Made by a program: the position numbers and the translations under genes. 64,000 nt of DNA from Chryseobacterium edaphi (GTDB lineage: Bacteria > Bacteroidota > Bacteroidia > Flavobacteriales > Weeksellaceae), in contig NZ_JAOTEM010000003.1 in assembly GCF_025628985.1 (NCBI RefSeq), positions 186,001-250,000 on the forward strand. The letters run 5' to 3'. This document shows, one piece after another, positions 1 through 10,532 of the stretch (position 1 is its first letter; each line of letters opens with the position of its first letter). Below the pieces are notes generated by a model, which did no database searches, had not been told where the DNA came from, and was given only the letters and a program-made list of their open reading frames with translations.

Positions 1-3000
1 AAAGGTATCATTATAACTATTATTTCGATACTGGTTATTATAATTCTCGCTATTTTCAGTCTGAGAATTCCTGCTGTTCAGAATTACGTTAAAGATAAAC
101 TTGTCGTTTATCTTGAGAAAAAGATCAAAACAAAAGTAAGTCTTGAAAAAGTTTACATCGGCTTTCCAAACAGTCTTGTTATGGAAAATTTGTATTTGAA
201 AGGTCAGAATATCGACACCCTTTTAGCCGTAAGAAAGTTTGATGTTGGTTTAGATATGTGGAAACTAATCAAATCAAAAGCGGATATTACGTCGGTTGAT
301 CTTGAAGGTGTAAGAGCGAATGTCGTGAGAAAACCTGACGGAAAATTCAATTTTGATTATATCATTGATGCATTCGCAACTTCAGACAAAGAAGAAAGTA
401 CATCGAAGCCTTTTATTATTTCTTTAGATAAAATTAAACTGAAAGATATTGGTTTGACCTTCAATGATCAACAATCAAAAAATGACATCAAGGTTTATTT
501 CAATTCTTTCGACACTAGAGTAAAAACGTTTGATCTACAAAATAATTCTTATGCAGTTAATGATATTAATCTTGATGGATTAAAATTAAAACTGAAACAG
601 GATTTCATAGAAGAAGTTGCAGATAATGTTGAGCAGAAAGTAGATTCTCTTAATCAGAAAAAACCAATGAAATTGGGCTTAAGCGGAATTAAACTGACCA
701 ATTTCAACATTGATTATGGTGACGACAATACCAAAACATTTGCTAAAGTTCTTTTTAAAGAACTGAGCACCAATATTAATGATCTTGATCTTGAGAATAA
801 ATCTTACAATGTCGGAAATGTTTATCTGACAGGTGCAAATATTAATGCCAATCTGTATCTTCCGACTGCAAATGCAAATCCTAAAGATACAAAACCTGAA
901 AAGTCAACATCACCAAATTCAGCGAAGGAAAAAGCGATGAAAGTTCTTTTAGGAAAACTGATTTTTGATGATGTAAAAGTCGCGTACAACAACACCGCAG
1001 TTGCTCCAACAAAAAGCGGAATGGATTTTAACCATTTAAATTTTGCTAAATTAAATCTTGATGTTCGAAACTTCAAAATGGAAAACAATGGTTTTGCGGG
1101 AAGTGTAAAATCTGCCGAGATTCAGGAAGCAAGAGGTTTGAATGTTCAGAAATTCAATACTGATTTTGTGTATGAAGCAGAACAAGCTTATCTGAAAAAT
1201 CTTTATTTACAGACTCCGAAAACGGTTTTAAGAGACGAAATTATTCTTAATTACAACTCAATCGAACAGCTTTCTGCAAATCCTGGAGGTGTGAAAATCT
1301 CTGCAGACATCCGTGATTCTAAAATCGGGTTTTCAGATATTTTAAATTTGGTTCCGACCTTGCGAAATACCGCGCCGTTCAATAAATATCCGAATGCGAC
1401 TTTGAATGTGAATGCGATTTTGAAAGGAACAATTAATGATCTTGCTATTCAGAATCTGAAAGTTTCAGGGTTGGATCAATTGAAAGTTGCGGCTTCAGGA
1501 CGAATTAAAAATGCAATGAATCCTGATAATCTGTATTATGATTTAAAAATTGCAGAAGTTTCTTCATCTGCAAAGACGATTTATAATTTAGTTCCGAAAA
1601 ATACGATTCCTAAAAATATCACTTTACCATCATTCTTTACCATAAAAGGAACCGCAAAAGGAACAACAAAAGTTGTTGACACCAATTTACGCCTTACTTC
1701 AACTCTTGGAAATGCCGGAATTATTGCGAAGGTCGACATGCGGAGAAAAAACCGTGAATTGTATGATGTAAAAGCCAATCTTCAGAATTTACAGATCGGA
1801 AAAATCATTCAGAATAAAGATTTAGGATCAGTTACTGCTCAGATTTCAGCGAAAGGAGAAAGTTTTGACTTTAAAAATGCCAATGCCAATCTTAAAGGTT
1901 TTGTACAATCTGCAACTTACAAAGGTTACCGTTATCAAAACATGAATCTGGTAGGGAAAATCAACCGCGGAGCATATAATGTAATTCTTAATTCAAAAGA
2001 TCCGAATGCCAATTTACAACTGACAGCTTCAGGAGTTTATGACGACAAAAATCCGACCGTAAAAGTTAATGGAAATATCAATAAATTAGATTTAAATAAA
2101 TTAGGATTCTACAAATCACCAATGATCATTGCAGGAGCAATTGACGGTGATTTTAAAAGTCTTGATCCTGATAATTTAAACGGATATCTGAATCTTAAAG
2201 ATTTCGCCATTTCAGATACCAAAGAAGTTTATCCGATTCAGGAAGTTAACTTAGTAGCAGTTTCTACTGCGGATTCTACGAAGATCAAATTCAATTCTCA
2301 GATTGCAGATGTTGAACTGAACGGAAAATACAAACTGACCCAAATCTTCGGAGCTTTACAGAAAACCATCAATCAATATTATCAATTTCAGAAGCCGGGG
2401 AAAACTCAGAAGATTGATGCAGGACAATTTTTCACTTTCAATGCAAAAATCAAAAATGATGATTTGATCAGAAAATTTGTTCCCGAATTGAAAAGTTTTG
2501 AAACCATTAATATCAATGGAAATTATAATGCAGATTCTCAGCAAATTTTGGTTGACGCACAAATTCCACAGGTTTTGTATGGAACCAATACACTTGAAAG
2601 CACATCTCTAAAAATAACCAATGAAAATCAGGCTTTGCAATATGATCTGAGTGTTGCAGCTTTAAAAAGTGAAAGTTTTGCTTTAAATAAAGTCAATATC
2701 AACGGAGATGTTGCCAACAATATCATCAATTACAACATCACCACAAAAGACGATAAAGATGTCACCCAGTTTTTGATTGCCGGAAACGCAAAATCGATGA
2801 ATGACATTACCGAAATTTCATTAAATCCAAATGGTTTAAAACTAAATTATATGGATTGGACGGTCGCCGAAAATAACAAGATCCAGATTTTCAGTCAGGG
2901 AATTGTTGCAGATAATTTTACTCTTTCGAATGCAGGAGCCGAGATTTCTTTGCAGTCTGAAAGCAGTTCTCCAAGCAGTCCTTTAAATGTTTCATTAAAA

Positions 3001-5007
3001 GATTTTAAAATTGAAACAATTACCGAAATCATTAAAAAAGATTCACTTTTAGCAAAAGGAACAATTAATGGAACGGCGCAACTGAGAGATTTAACTAAAA
3101 AAATGACTTTCACTTCAGACATCAATGTTTCTGACCTGATCGTTTACGGAAGTCCGGTCGGGAATTTGGCCATAAAAGTTAATAATCAGTCAGCCAATCT
3201 TCTGAACGCTGATATTGCACTTTCTGGAAACAATAATGATGTAAAAATCACAGGAAATTATAATACTTCAGCAAGTACTTTCAATCTGGATTTAGCCATG
3301 AATCAGCTTCAGATGAAAACGCTGCAAGGCTTTTCTATGAATGCGATTACAAATACGGAAGGTTATCTTTCCGGCAATCTGAAAGTTACAGGAACGACGA
3401 CTGCGCCGAGCATTTTAGGTACAATCAAAATGAATAATGTCGGATTGATGATTTCTCAGACAGGAAGTGATTTCAGAAAGATCAATGATGAAATTGACTT
3501 TACGAGAAGAGGAATTGAATTAGACGACTTCAAAATCAATGACAAAGATGGAAATTCTTTAAAAATTGACGGACAGATTCTGACACAGACTTACAGAGAT
3601 TTTGCATTTAATCTTGATGTGAACGCCAAAGATTTTAAAGTGGTGAATTCTGAGAAATCGAACGATGCAATGCTCTATGGAATTCTTTCTATTGATGCAG
3701 CATTACAGGTACGTGGAAATCTTGATCTTCCAAAAGTTGACGGAAAACTAGCAATTTCTAAAGACACCGACTTTACATTTGTTCTGCCTCAATCAAGTCC
3801 ATCATTGCAGGAAAGAGACGGGATTGTAGAATTTATTGATCAGGATCAAATTGCTTTAAATAAAACCATTAAAGCAGATTCTATCGACACGCAAACACCG
3901 ATCAAAGGAATGGATGTGAACGTGAATATCGAAGTGGATAAAGAAGCAAAAATGTCAATCGTGATTGATAAAGCAGCCGGAGATTTTGTGAAACTGCAAG
4001 GACAAGCTGATTTGACAGGTGGAATCGATCCTTCCGGAAAAACAACTTTAGTAGGTGTTTATCAGGTTGAAAAAGGTAGTTATGAAATGTCTGTAAGCGT
4101 TCTGAAAAGAAAATTTGACATCCAAAAAGGAAGTACCATTACCTGGACAGGTGAACCAACAACTGCCAATCTTGATATTACGGCAATTTATAAAACCGAA
4201 ACCGCTCCAATTGATTTGATCGAGCAACAAGTTGGTGATGCAGATTTGAATCAATACAAACAGAGAATTCCGTTTAATACATTATTGATTCTGAAAGGTG
4301 AATTGTTGAAGCCTGAAATTACTTTTGACATTACAACAGATGAGAAAAACAATGCAGTTTCGTCTGCGGTTACAGAAACCATTGACGGAAAACTCGCTCA
4401 ATTAAGACAAGATCCGAACGAGATGAACAAGCAGGTTTTTGCTTTACTTTTATTAAACCGATTTATTGGTGAAAATCCTTTCCAAAGTAACTCAGGAGTT
4501 TCTGCAGAGACGATGGCAAGACAAAGTGTAAGTAAAATTCTTTCTCAACAGTTGAATAATTTAGCTTCTGATTTAATAAAAGGCGTTGATTTAAATTTTG
4601 ATCTGGAATCTACCGAAGACTACTCTACCGGAACTCAAAATACCAGAACTGATCTTAACATTGGTTTAAGTAAAAAATTACTGAATGATCGTCTAAAAGT
4701 TTCGGTTGGAAGTAATTTTGGATTGGAAGGTGAAGCCAGACAAAATGAGAATACGACCAATATTGCAGGTGATGTAACTGTAGATTACAGCCTTTCAAGA
4801 GACGGAAGATATATGCTTCGTGCTTACCGTAAAAATGATTATCAGGTTGCATTACAAGGTCAGATCGTAGAAACGGGAGTTGGATTTATCATCACCTTAG
4901 ATTATGACAAGTTCAGAGATATTTTCAGAAAGTCTAGAAATAATCGAAATAAGGAAAACAGAGAGAATAAGAAAAAACTAAATAACCAAGTCGTAGAATT
5001 TAAGTAA
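1..5007 (+). CDS. tamB: Translocation and assembly module protein TamB (5' end outside window)
   Basis: Large AsmA/TamB-family protein that spans the periplasm and works with an outer-membrane TamA partner in envelope assembly or lipid transport. The frame is open from base 1. The first codons encode a hydrophobic inner-membrane anchor (ITIISILVIIILAIFSL), so the first ATG at 181 is internal and the true start lies upstream. The visible 1668 residues are mostly short alternating beta-strand repeats rich in Asn, Lys and Asp. The C-terminal roughly 400 residues carry the conserved TamB (DUF490) region, with a typical LNIGLSKKLLNDRLKVSVG stretch. The tamA-like gene follows 76 bp downstream, the usual TAM pairing. 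Confidence 0.93.
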   Translation, partial: KGIIITIISILVIIILAIFSLRIPAVQNYVKDKLVVYLEKKIKTKVSLEKVYIGFPNSLVMENLYLKGQNIDTLLAVRKFDVGLDMWKLIKSKADITSVDLEGVRANVVRKPDGKFNFDYIIDAFATSDKEESTSKPFIISLDKIKLKDIGLTFNDQQSKNDIKVYFNSFDTRVKTFDLQNNSYAVNDINLDGLKLKLKQDFIEEVADNVEQKVDSLNQKKPMKLGLSGIKLTNFNIDYGDDNTKTFAKVLFKELSTNINDLDLENKSYNVGNVYLTGANINANLYLPTANANPKDTKPEKSTSPNSAKEKAMKVLLGKLIFDDVKVAYNNTAVAPTKSGMDFNHLNFAKLNLDVRNFKMENNGFAGSVKSAEIQEARGLNVQKFNTDFVYEAEQAYLKNLYLQTPKTVLRDEIILNYNSIEQLSANPGGVKISADIRDSKIGFSDILNLVPTLRNTAPFNKYPNATLNVNAILKGTINDLAIQNLKVSGLDQLKVAASGRIKNAMNPDNLYYDLKIAEVSSSAKTIYNLVPKNTIPKNITLPSFFTIKGTAKGTTKVVDTNLRLTSTLGNAGIIAKVDMRRKNRELYDVKANLQNLQIGKIIQNKDLGSVTAQISAKGESFDFKNANANLKGFVQSATYKGYRYQNMNLVGKINRGAYNVILNSKDPNANLQLTASGVYDDKNPTVKVNGNINKLDLNKLGFYKSPMIIAGAIDGDFKSLDPDNLNGYLNLKDFAISDTKEVYPIQEVNLVAVSTADSTKIKFNSQIADVELNGKYKLTQIFGALQKTINQYYQFQKPGKTQKIDAGQFFTFNAKIKNDDLIRKFVPELKSFETININGNYNADSQQILVDAQIPQVLYGTNTLESTSLKITNENQALQYDLSVAALKSESFALNKVNINGDVANNIINYNITTKDDKDVTQFLIAGNAKSMNDITEISLNPNGLKLNYMDWTVAENNKIQIFSQGIVADNFTLSNAGAEISLQSESSSPSSPLNVSLKDFKIETITEIIKKDSLLAKGTINGTAQLRDLTKKMTFTSDINVSDLIVYGSPVGNLAIKVNNQSANLLNADIALSGNNNDVKITGNYNTSASTFNLDLAMNQLQMKTLQGFSMNAITNTEGYLSGNLKVTGTTTAPSILGTIKMNNVGLMISQTGSDFRKINDEIDFTRRGIELDDFKINDKDGNSLKIDGQILTQTYRDFAFNLDVNAKDFKVVNSEKSNDAMLYGILSIDAALQVRGNLDLPKVDGKLAISKDTDFTFVLPQSSPSLQERDGIVEFIDQDQIALNKTIKADSIDTQTPIKGMDVNVNIEVDKEAKMSIVIDKAAGDFVKLQGQADLTGGIDPSGKTTLVGVYQVEKGSYEMSVSVLKRKFDIQKGSTITWTGEPTTANLDITAIYKTETAPIDLIEQQVGDADLNQYKQRIPFNTLLILKGELLKPEITFDITTDEKNNAVSSAVTETIDGKLAQLRQDPNEMNKQVFALLLLNRFIGENPFQSNSGVSAETMARQSVSKILSQQLNNLASDLIKGVDLNFDLESTEDYSTGTQNTRTDLNIGLSKKLLNDRLKVSVGSNFGLEGEARQNENTTNIAGDVTVDYSLSRDGRYMLRAYRKNDYQVALQGQIVETGVGFIITLDYDKFRDIFRKSRNNRNKENRENKKKLNNQVVEFK

Positions 5008-5083
5008 ATGAAATCGTCATTAACATTTTTTAAACATACAATATTGACGATCCATTTGAAAAAAAACAAATCTAAATCTACAA

Positions 5084-7435
5084 ATGAAAAGCAAATTTAA
5101 TATATACTGTAAATATTTTCTAGCGTCGGGAATCACTGCTGCGGCTGTCTCGTGTAGCAATACCAAATTTCTGAAGGAAGGACAAATGCTTTATACAGGA
5201 GCAGAAGTAAAGATTGAAAATGATACACTTCCCAAAAAGAAAAAGAACGAACTGAAAGCCGCGCTTGAAGAAAATTTAACGCCAAAACCAAATTCATCGT
5301 TTCTTGGTTTAAGACCAAAACTTTACGCTTACAATGTTACAAAAGAACCGAAAAAAGAAAAGGGTTTAAGATATTGGCTGAAATATAAATTTGGTGAGGA
5401 GCCTGTTTTATTAGGTGATGTCGACAGAGAATTTAACAAAGATATTATTGTCAATTATTCTGAAAACAAAGGTTATTTCAACGCCAAAGCAAAGTACGAT
5501 ACCGTTTCAAAAAATAAAAAAGCGAGAGTAATTTACACTTTAAATCCTGGAGCGCAATATTTAATCAGTAATGTGAATTTTGTTCAGGATTCTTCTCTTG
5601 TTAATCGGGAAATTCAGAATTTAAAGGAAAAAACTTTATTAAAAGCAGGAAATCCTTTTGACCTTGATGTCATCAAATCTGAAAGACAGCGAATTGATGA
5701 TGGCTTAAAAGACAAAGGTTTTTATTATTTCAATCCCGACAATATTATCGTTCAGGCAGACAGTACGGTAAGTAAAGATCATAAAGTTGAGATGATTGTT
5801 AAACTAAAAGACAACACTCCGAAACTGGCCAGGGAACAATTTACGATTGATAAAGTAGTTGTTTTTCCTAATTACAATCTTCGTGATGCCAAAAAAGGAT
5901 TGTATAAGATCCCGATGAATCCTGATTCTCTGAAAGGTTACGAGTACAACGATATTTATGTAGTTGATCCTAAAAAGAAATTTAAACCGAGAATGTTCGA
6001 CCGTGCTTTGTATTTCGACAAGGGAGACATTTACAACAGAAAAGATCATAATTTATCACTGAACCGACTGATTAGCTTAGGTGTTTTTAAATTTGTAAAA
6101 AATGAATTTGTAGTTTCAGATTCTATAAATCATAAGTTTGATGCGTATTATATTTTGACTCCAAGAGAATTACAATCTTTACGTTTGGAAGCTTTGGGAA
6201 GAACCAATTCTGCAAATTATGCAGGAAGCGAATTAAATTTAAACTGGACCCAAAGAAACTTCTTCCGCGGTGCAGAGCAGTTTAAAGCTTCTGTTTATGG
6301 TGCTTTCGATGTTCAGATCGGTGGTCCTGCAGATGCAGAAAATATTTTCAGAGCTGGTGCAAATGCGCAGTTGTCAATTCCAAGAATTGTCGCACCGTTC
6401 AATTTTAATTCGTCGAGTGCGTTTGTTCCGAGAACCAATATTCAGATTGGATATGAATTCCAGAACCGTACAACTTTGTATACTTTAAACACATTCAATG
6501 CATCATTCGGATATCAGTGGAAAGAAAATGTAAGAAAAGAACATGAACTTAAATTGATTGATGTTTCATTAATCGATCCGGCAAATGTAACACCAAAATA
6601 TGAAGCAAAATATCCACAAAACCCTTATTTAGAGAGAGTGGTTACACCGCAACTTATTTTTGGCCCAACTTATTCTTACACCTATTCCACCACAATGCTT
6701 CCCCGAAAAAACACATTCTATTATAAAGGAATGCTTGATTTGGCAGGAAATATTACCGGACTTGTAACCGGAGCTAATGTAAAAGAAGGAAAAGAAAAAT
6801 CAATATTTGGAGTTCCTTTCAGTCAGTACGCAAAGATTGAAAATGATTTAAGATTCTATCATAAGTTTACAGAAAAAACATCTTTTGCTTCAAGATTCAT
6901 TGCCGGAGTTGCCTTGCCTTATGGAAATTCAGAATATATTCCGTTTTCAAGACAGTTTTTTGTAGGGGGAAGTAACAGTATCAGAGCTTTCCGTGCAAGA
7001 ACTTTGGGACCCGGAAGTTATGATCCGAGACCGCAACAACAGAATGGTGGTTTTGTATTTGATCAGGCAGGTGATATCAAATTGGAACTGAACGCAGAAT
7101 ATCGTGCTAATCTTTACAAATTCTTAAATGTCGCTGCGTTTGTGGATGCTGGAAATATCTGGTTAATCAATGATGATCTTGATGAAAACGGTGTCAATAC
7201 AAGACCAGGCGGAAAATTTTCTAAAGATTTTTTAAGTGAAGTTGCTGTAGGAGCCGGAGTTGGTTTGAGACTAGATTTTTCAATTCTAATTATGAGACTT
7301 GATCTCGCAATGCCTCTGAGAGTTCCTTACTACGAAAAAAGTGACCGATGGGTTCTTGACAGAATTAACTTTGGGGATTCAAACTGGAGAAAAGACAATC
7401 TGATCTTGAATATTGCCATCGGATATCCATTCTAA
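5084..7435 (+). CDS. TamA/BamA-like outer-membrane barrel lipoprotein (TamL type)
   Basis: Omp85-superfamily protein of 783 aa. It begins with a lipoprotein signal and lipobox AAVSC (Cys24), unlike proteobacterial TamA, which is not lipidated. POTRA-like segments occupy about residues 30-330. The C-terminal half is a surface-antigen (D15) barrel with the GGSNSIRAFRARTLGPGSY lid-motif region and a final strand ending in Phe (LILNIAIGYPF). It lies directly downstream of tamB in the same direction. From memory, Bacteroidota encode such a lipidated TamA variant called TamL next to tamB. Partner assignment is inferred from adjacency. Confidence 0.88.
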   Translation: MKSKFNIYCKYFLASGITAAAVSCSNTKFLKEGQMLYTGAEVKIENDTLPKKKKNELKAALEENLTPKPNSSFLGLRPKLYAYNVTKEPKKEKGLRYWLKYKFGEEPVLLGDVDREFNKDIIVNYSENKGYFNAKAKYDTVSKNKKARVIYTLNPGAQYLISNVNFVQDSSLVNREIQNLKEKTLLKAGNPFDLDVIKSERQRIDDGLKDKGFYYFNPDNIIVQADSTVSKDHKVEMIVKLKDNTPKLAREQFTIDKVVVFPNYNLRDAKKGLYKIPMNPDSLKGYEYNDIYVVDPKKKFKPRMFDRALYFDKGDIYNRKDHNLSLNRLISLGVFKFVKNEFVVSDSINHKFDAYYILTPRELQSLRLEALGRTNSANYAGSELNLNWTQRNFFRGAEQFKASVYGAFDVQIGGPADAENIFRAGANAQLSIPRIVAPFNFNSSSAFVPRTNIQIGYEFQNRTTLYTLNTFNASFGYQWKENVRKEHELKLIDVSLIDPANVTPKYEAKYPQNPYLERVVTPQLIFGPTYSYTYSTTMLPRKNTFYYKGMLDLAGNITGLVTGANVKEGKEKSIFGVPFSQYAKIENDLRFYHKFTEKTSFASRFIAGVALPYGNSEYIPFSRQFFVGGSNSIRAFRARTLGPGSYDPRPQQQNGGFVFDQAGDIKLELNAEYRANLYKFLNVAAFVDAGNIWLINDDLDENGVNTRPGGKFSKDFLSEVAVGAGVGLRLDFSILIMRLDLAMPLRVPYYEKSDRWVLDRINFGDSNWRKDNLILNIAIGYPF

Positions 7436-7485
7436 TGGCAGATTGCCTTACTTTTAACAATATTAAAGATTTACACATCAATGGG

Positions 7486-7509
7486 AACGGGCTTTAGTCC
7501 GTTTTTTTT
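7486..7509 (+). terminator. Intrinsic terminator after the tamA-like gene
   Basis: Hairpin AACGGG-CTTTAG-TCCGTT followed by eight T. The loop plus stem contains GGCTTTAG-like text that recurs 14 bp downstream as the palindrome TTGGCTTTAGCCAA (7525-7538). The rest of the 276-base gap holds no gene. Confidence 0.7.
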
Positions 7510-7711
7510 ATTTAAATAATCGGATTGGCTTTAGCCAAAATCTATAAAGCGGCTGTTTAATCTTTCATAAGCAAATTTATTTTTCTTTAGATTCACAATA
7601 TTCCATTTAAGGAATAATCTTTGCGTTAAATCGTTTAACAATTTTATTTCTTAATCTCACATTGAAGAAAATATTAATCACAATCAAATCACATCTATTA
7701 AATTCGAATTT

Positions 7712-8638
7712 ATGCTAAAAGAACTAAAATTTTTCTGGGAAACCGTCAAAGAAACCTACACAGAATGGAATAATTCTTCTGCATCCAACGACTCGGCGAG
7801 TTTAGCGTACTATGCAATTTTCTCGATTCCGGGTTTGCTGATTATAATTATCTGGATTGCAGGATATGTGTTTGGTGAAGAAGCAATTCGTGGACAAATC
7901 AGTTCGCAAATAAGCGGATTGATGGGACAGGATGTTGCAAAAAGCATTCAGGATATGATTGCCGGAGCGTTGATTGACAAAGAAAATATTTTCATGAAAA
8001 TCGTAGGTATCGGTTCATTAGTATATGGTTCCACCACTCTATTTTTCCAATTGCAGAAATCTTTGAATAATCTCTGGGATGTGGAAGCTGCACCCAAAAA
8101 AGCTTTGGTTAAATTTCTTTTAGACAGAGCCAATTCTTTAGGAATGATCCTGATTTTAGGATTCTTATTAATGATCACGATGGTTTTATCTTCCTTGATT
8201 GGTTTATTTAATGATTTCATTACCAGATATTTTGGTTTGGAAACTTATATCATTGTAGAACTTATCAATTTCGCCATCGGTTTCGGAATTGTTGTTGTGC
8301 TTTTTGCCTTAATGTTTAAAGTACTTCCCGATGTAGAAATCAGTTGGAAATCAGTTTGGAAAGGCGCATTGTCGACGGCAGCATTATTTACGTTAGGTAA
8401 ATTTTTACTAAGTCTTTACTTTGGGCAATTTAAACCTACTTCAGCATTTGGAACAGCAGGAACGGTGATTTTAATAATGATGTGGATCAACTATTCGTGT
8501 ATGCTGGTCTTTTTTGGAGCTGAATTTACGAAAGTATATACCCTGAAAAAAGGATATAAGATTATCCCTTCAAAACATGCCAAATGGAGCAGTGCAAAAT
8601 TGTATAGAGACAGTCAGCAAAAAGATGCCACCACTTAA
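7712..8638 (+). CDS. YihY/BrkB family inner-membrane protein
   Basis: A 308-residue polytopic membrane protein of the YihY/virulence-factor BrkB family, once misnamed ribonuclease BN; its biochemical role is unsettled. Family marks are the N-terminal ASNDSASLAYYAIFSIPGLL region, about six hydrophobic segments, and the late motif SAFGTAGTVILIMMWINYSC. Length is normal. It is a single gene: a terminator closes the tamA-like gene upstream, and argS is convergent downstream with a shared terminator. An inverted repeat (ATTCC-ATTTAA-GGAAT, about 7601-7616) sits in its upstream region and could be an operator, but nothing supports that beyond symmetry. Confidence 0.85.
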   Translation: MLKELKFFWETVKETYTEWNNSSASNDSASLAYYAIFSIPGLLIIIIWIAGYVFGEEAIRGQISSQISGLMGQDVAKSIQDMIAGALIDKENIFMKIVGIGSLVYGSTTLFFQLQKSLNNLWDVEAAPKKALVKFLLDRANSLGMILILGFLLMITMVLSSLIGLFNDFITRYFGLETYIIVELINFAIGFGIVVVLFALMFKVLPDVEISWKSVWKGALSTAALFTLGKFLLSLYFGQFKPTSAFGTAGTVILIMMWINYSCMLVFFGAEFTKVYTLKKGYKIIPSKHAKWSSAKLYRDSQQKDATT

Positions 8639-8651
8639 ATTTACTATAAAA

Positions 8652-8688
8652 AAAGCCTCCTGAAAATTTTTCAAGAGGCTTTAATTTT
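8652..8688. terminator. Bidirectional terminator between yihY and argS
   Basis: Perfect stem AAAGCCTC / GAGGCTTT (8652-8659 with 8675-8682), extended inward by a TGAAAA/TTTTCA helix, with A-rich left and T-rich right flanks. It can serve both convergent genes. Confidence 0.8.
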
Positions 8689-10448
8689 TACATTCTGTTT
8701 ACGGTTTCAATTCCCAATAATCGTAATGACTTTTGGATAGTCTTCGCAGTCAAATCAGATAAATTTAAACGATATTGCTTAATATTCTCGTCTTCCTGAA
8801 TCAAAATCGGGTTGTTTTGATAGAAAGAATTGTAAGACTTAACCAAATCATAGAGATAGTTTGCAACCAAAGCGGGACTTAAACTCTCTGCAGATTTTTC
8901 AACAACAGATTTATAATTTGCCAATTGCATAATTACTTCCTTTTCATATTCATTTAATTCAACTTTAGCAATTTCTCTATTTGAGTAATTTGCTTTACTC
9001 AATAATGACTGAATACGAGCATAGGTATATAAAATAAACGGTCCTGTATTTCCATTAAAATCGATACTTTCTTCTGGATTGAAAAGCATTTTTTTCTTCG
9101 GATCAACTTTCAGCATAAAATATTTCAATGCAGCCTGACCAATAATTTCATAAGATACTTCTTTTACTTCCTCTGAAAGACCTTCTAATCTTCCTTGCTC
9201 TGTTGCTTTTATTTTTGCTTCTACATACATTTCCTGCATCAATTCATCTGCGTCTACAACAGTTCCTTCACGAGATTTCATTTTTCCATTCGGAAGTTCC
9301 ACCATTCCATATGACAAATGGAATAAATGATCTGCCCATTCATAACCCAGTTTCTTTAAAATTTTAAATAATACCTGGAAGTGATAATCCTGTTCGTTTC
9401 CTACGGTGTAAATTAGTTTCTGAAGATTATTTTCTTTAAAACGCTGTACAGCCGTTCCCAAATCCTGAGTCATATAGACAGAAGTTCCGTCTGAACGAAG
9501 CAAAAGTTTCTGATCTAAACCTTCATCCGTCAAATCACACCATACAGAACCGTCCTCTTTCTGATACAAAACGCCCTTTTCCAAACCTTCCTGAATAAGA
9601 TCTTTTCCTAAAATATAAGTATTGCTTTCATACTGAACCTGATCGAAATTCACCCCCAATCTTTTGTAAGTTTCACCGAAACCTTCGTAAACCCATGAGT
9701 TCATTTCGTTCCAAAGACTTCTTACTTTTTCGTCACCATTTTCCCAATCAAGAAGCATTTGTTGAGCTTCTTTCATCAAAGGAGCATCTTTTTTAGCCTG
9801 ATCTTCTGAAAGTCCCTGCTCAATTAACTCGCCAATTTCTCTTTTATATTCCTGATCAAATTTGACATAATAATTTCCGACAAACTTATCACCTTTCACA
9901 TGATCCGTTTCCGGAGTTTCACCTTGACCAAATTTCTCCCAAGCCAACATTGACTTACAAATATGAATTCCTCTGTCGTTGATAATCTGACTTTTGATCA
10001 CATCATAACCGGCTTCCTCAAGAATCTGAGCCACAGAAAAACCTAACAAATTGTTTCTTACGTGTCCTAAATGGAGTGGTTTATTGGTATTGGGTGAAGA
10101 ATACTCAACCATAACCGTTTCGTTTTTCTTTTCGATATTTGAAAACTGGTCTGCAACAGTTTTAAACTGATCAACAAAAAACTGATTTTTAACTTTTACA
10201 TTTAAAAAACCTTTAATTACTTTGAAACTTTCAAGCAATTCGGTTTGTTCTGTCAAAGCCTCACCCATTTCAACTCCAATACTTTCAGGATTTTTTTTCA
10301 ACTGTTTCACTAAAGGAAAAGTAACGATCGTAAAATCACCTTCAAACTCAGTCTTATTCTCCTGAATTTCGAGTTGTATATCTTTAAGCTGGTAGACATT
10401 AAGGATAACCTCTGCCAGTTTTTGTTCTATGATATTTTTAATATTCAT
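8688..10448 (-). CDS. argS: Arginine--tRNA ligase
   Basis: Class I aminoacyl-tRNA synthetase charging tRNA-Arg in the cytoplasm. The 586-aa protein has the N-terminal Add-1 domain, the HIGH-type motif in NTNKPLHLGHVRNN, the lysine/serine loop as GKMKSREGT, and the C-terminal DALR anticodon-binding domain ending LRLLGIETVNRM, as expected for ArgS. A TATATTTG -7 box lies 18 bp upstream of the ATG and supports the chosen start. Confidence 0.97.
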   Translation of the reverse strand: MNIKNIIEQKLAEVILNVYQLKDIQLEIQENKTEFEGDFTIVTFPLVKQLKKNPESIGVEMGEALTEQTELLESFKVIKGFLNVKVKNQFFVDQFKTVADQFSNIEKKNETVMVEYSSPNTNKPLHLGHVRNNLLGFSVAQILEEAGYDVIKSQIINDRGIHICKSMLAWEKFGQGETPETDHVKGDKFVGNYYVKFDQEYKREIGELIEQGLSEDQAKKDAPLMKEAQQMLLDWENGDEKVRSLWNEMNSWVYEGFGETYKRLGVNFDQVQYESNTYILGKDLIQEGLEKGVLYQKEDGSVWCDLTDEGLDQKLLLRSDGTSVYMTQDLGTAVQRFKENNLQKLIYTVGNEQDYHFQVLFKILKKLGYEWADHLFHLSYGMVELPNGKMKSREGTVVDADELMQEMYVEAKIKATEQGRLEGLSEEVKEVSYEIIGQAALKYFMLKVDPKKKMLFNPEESIDFNGNTGPFILYTYARIQSLLSKANYSNREIAKVELNEYEKEVIMQLANYKSVVEKSAESLSPALVANYLYDLVKSYNSFYQNNPILIQEDENIKQYRLNLSDLTAKTIQKSLRLLGIETVNRM

Positions 10449-10465
10449 TATTCTAATTTGAAATA

Positions 10466-10473
10466 CAAATATA
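10466..10473 (-). promoter_or_regulatory. Bacteroidota -7 element for argS
   Basis: TATATTTG on the minus strand matches TAnnTTTG exactly and is placed to give a leader of about 10 nt. No clear TTTG -33 element is visible, because the susD terminator occupies that spot. Confidence 0.5.
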
Positions 10474-10480
10474 CGGAAAT

Positions 10481-10504
10481 AAAAAAACCGCCCGAAGGCG
10501 GTTT
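10481..10504 (-). terminator. Terminator of the susC-susD operon
   Basis: On the minus strand: AAACCGCC, loop TTCG, GGCGGTTT, then a run of T. The C(UUCG)G tetraloop and eight-pair stem make it a strong intrinsic terminator, isolating argS from the preceding outer-membrane operon. Confidence 0.85.
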
Positions 10505-10532
10505 GTAATATAATTAATCTAAGCTGAATAGA

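Noticed and set aside
181..183. ATG at 181 as the tamB start
   Set aside because: The same frame is open to base 1 and encodes the expected membrane anchor upstream.
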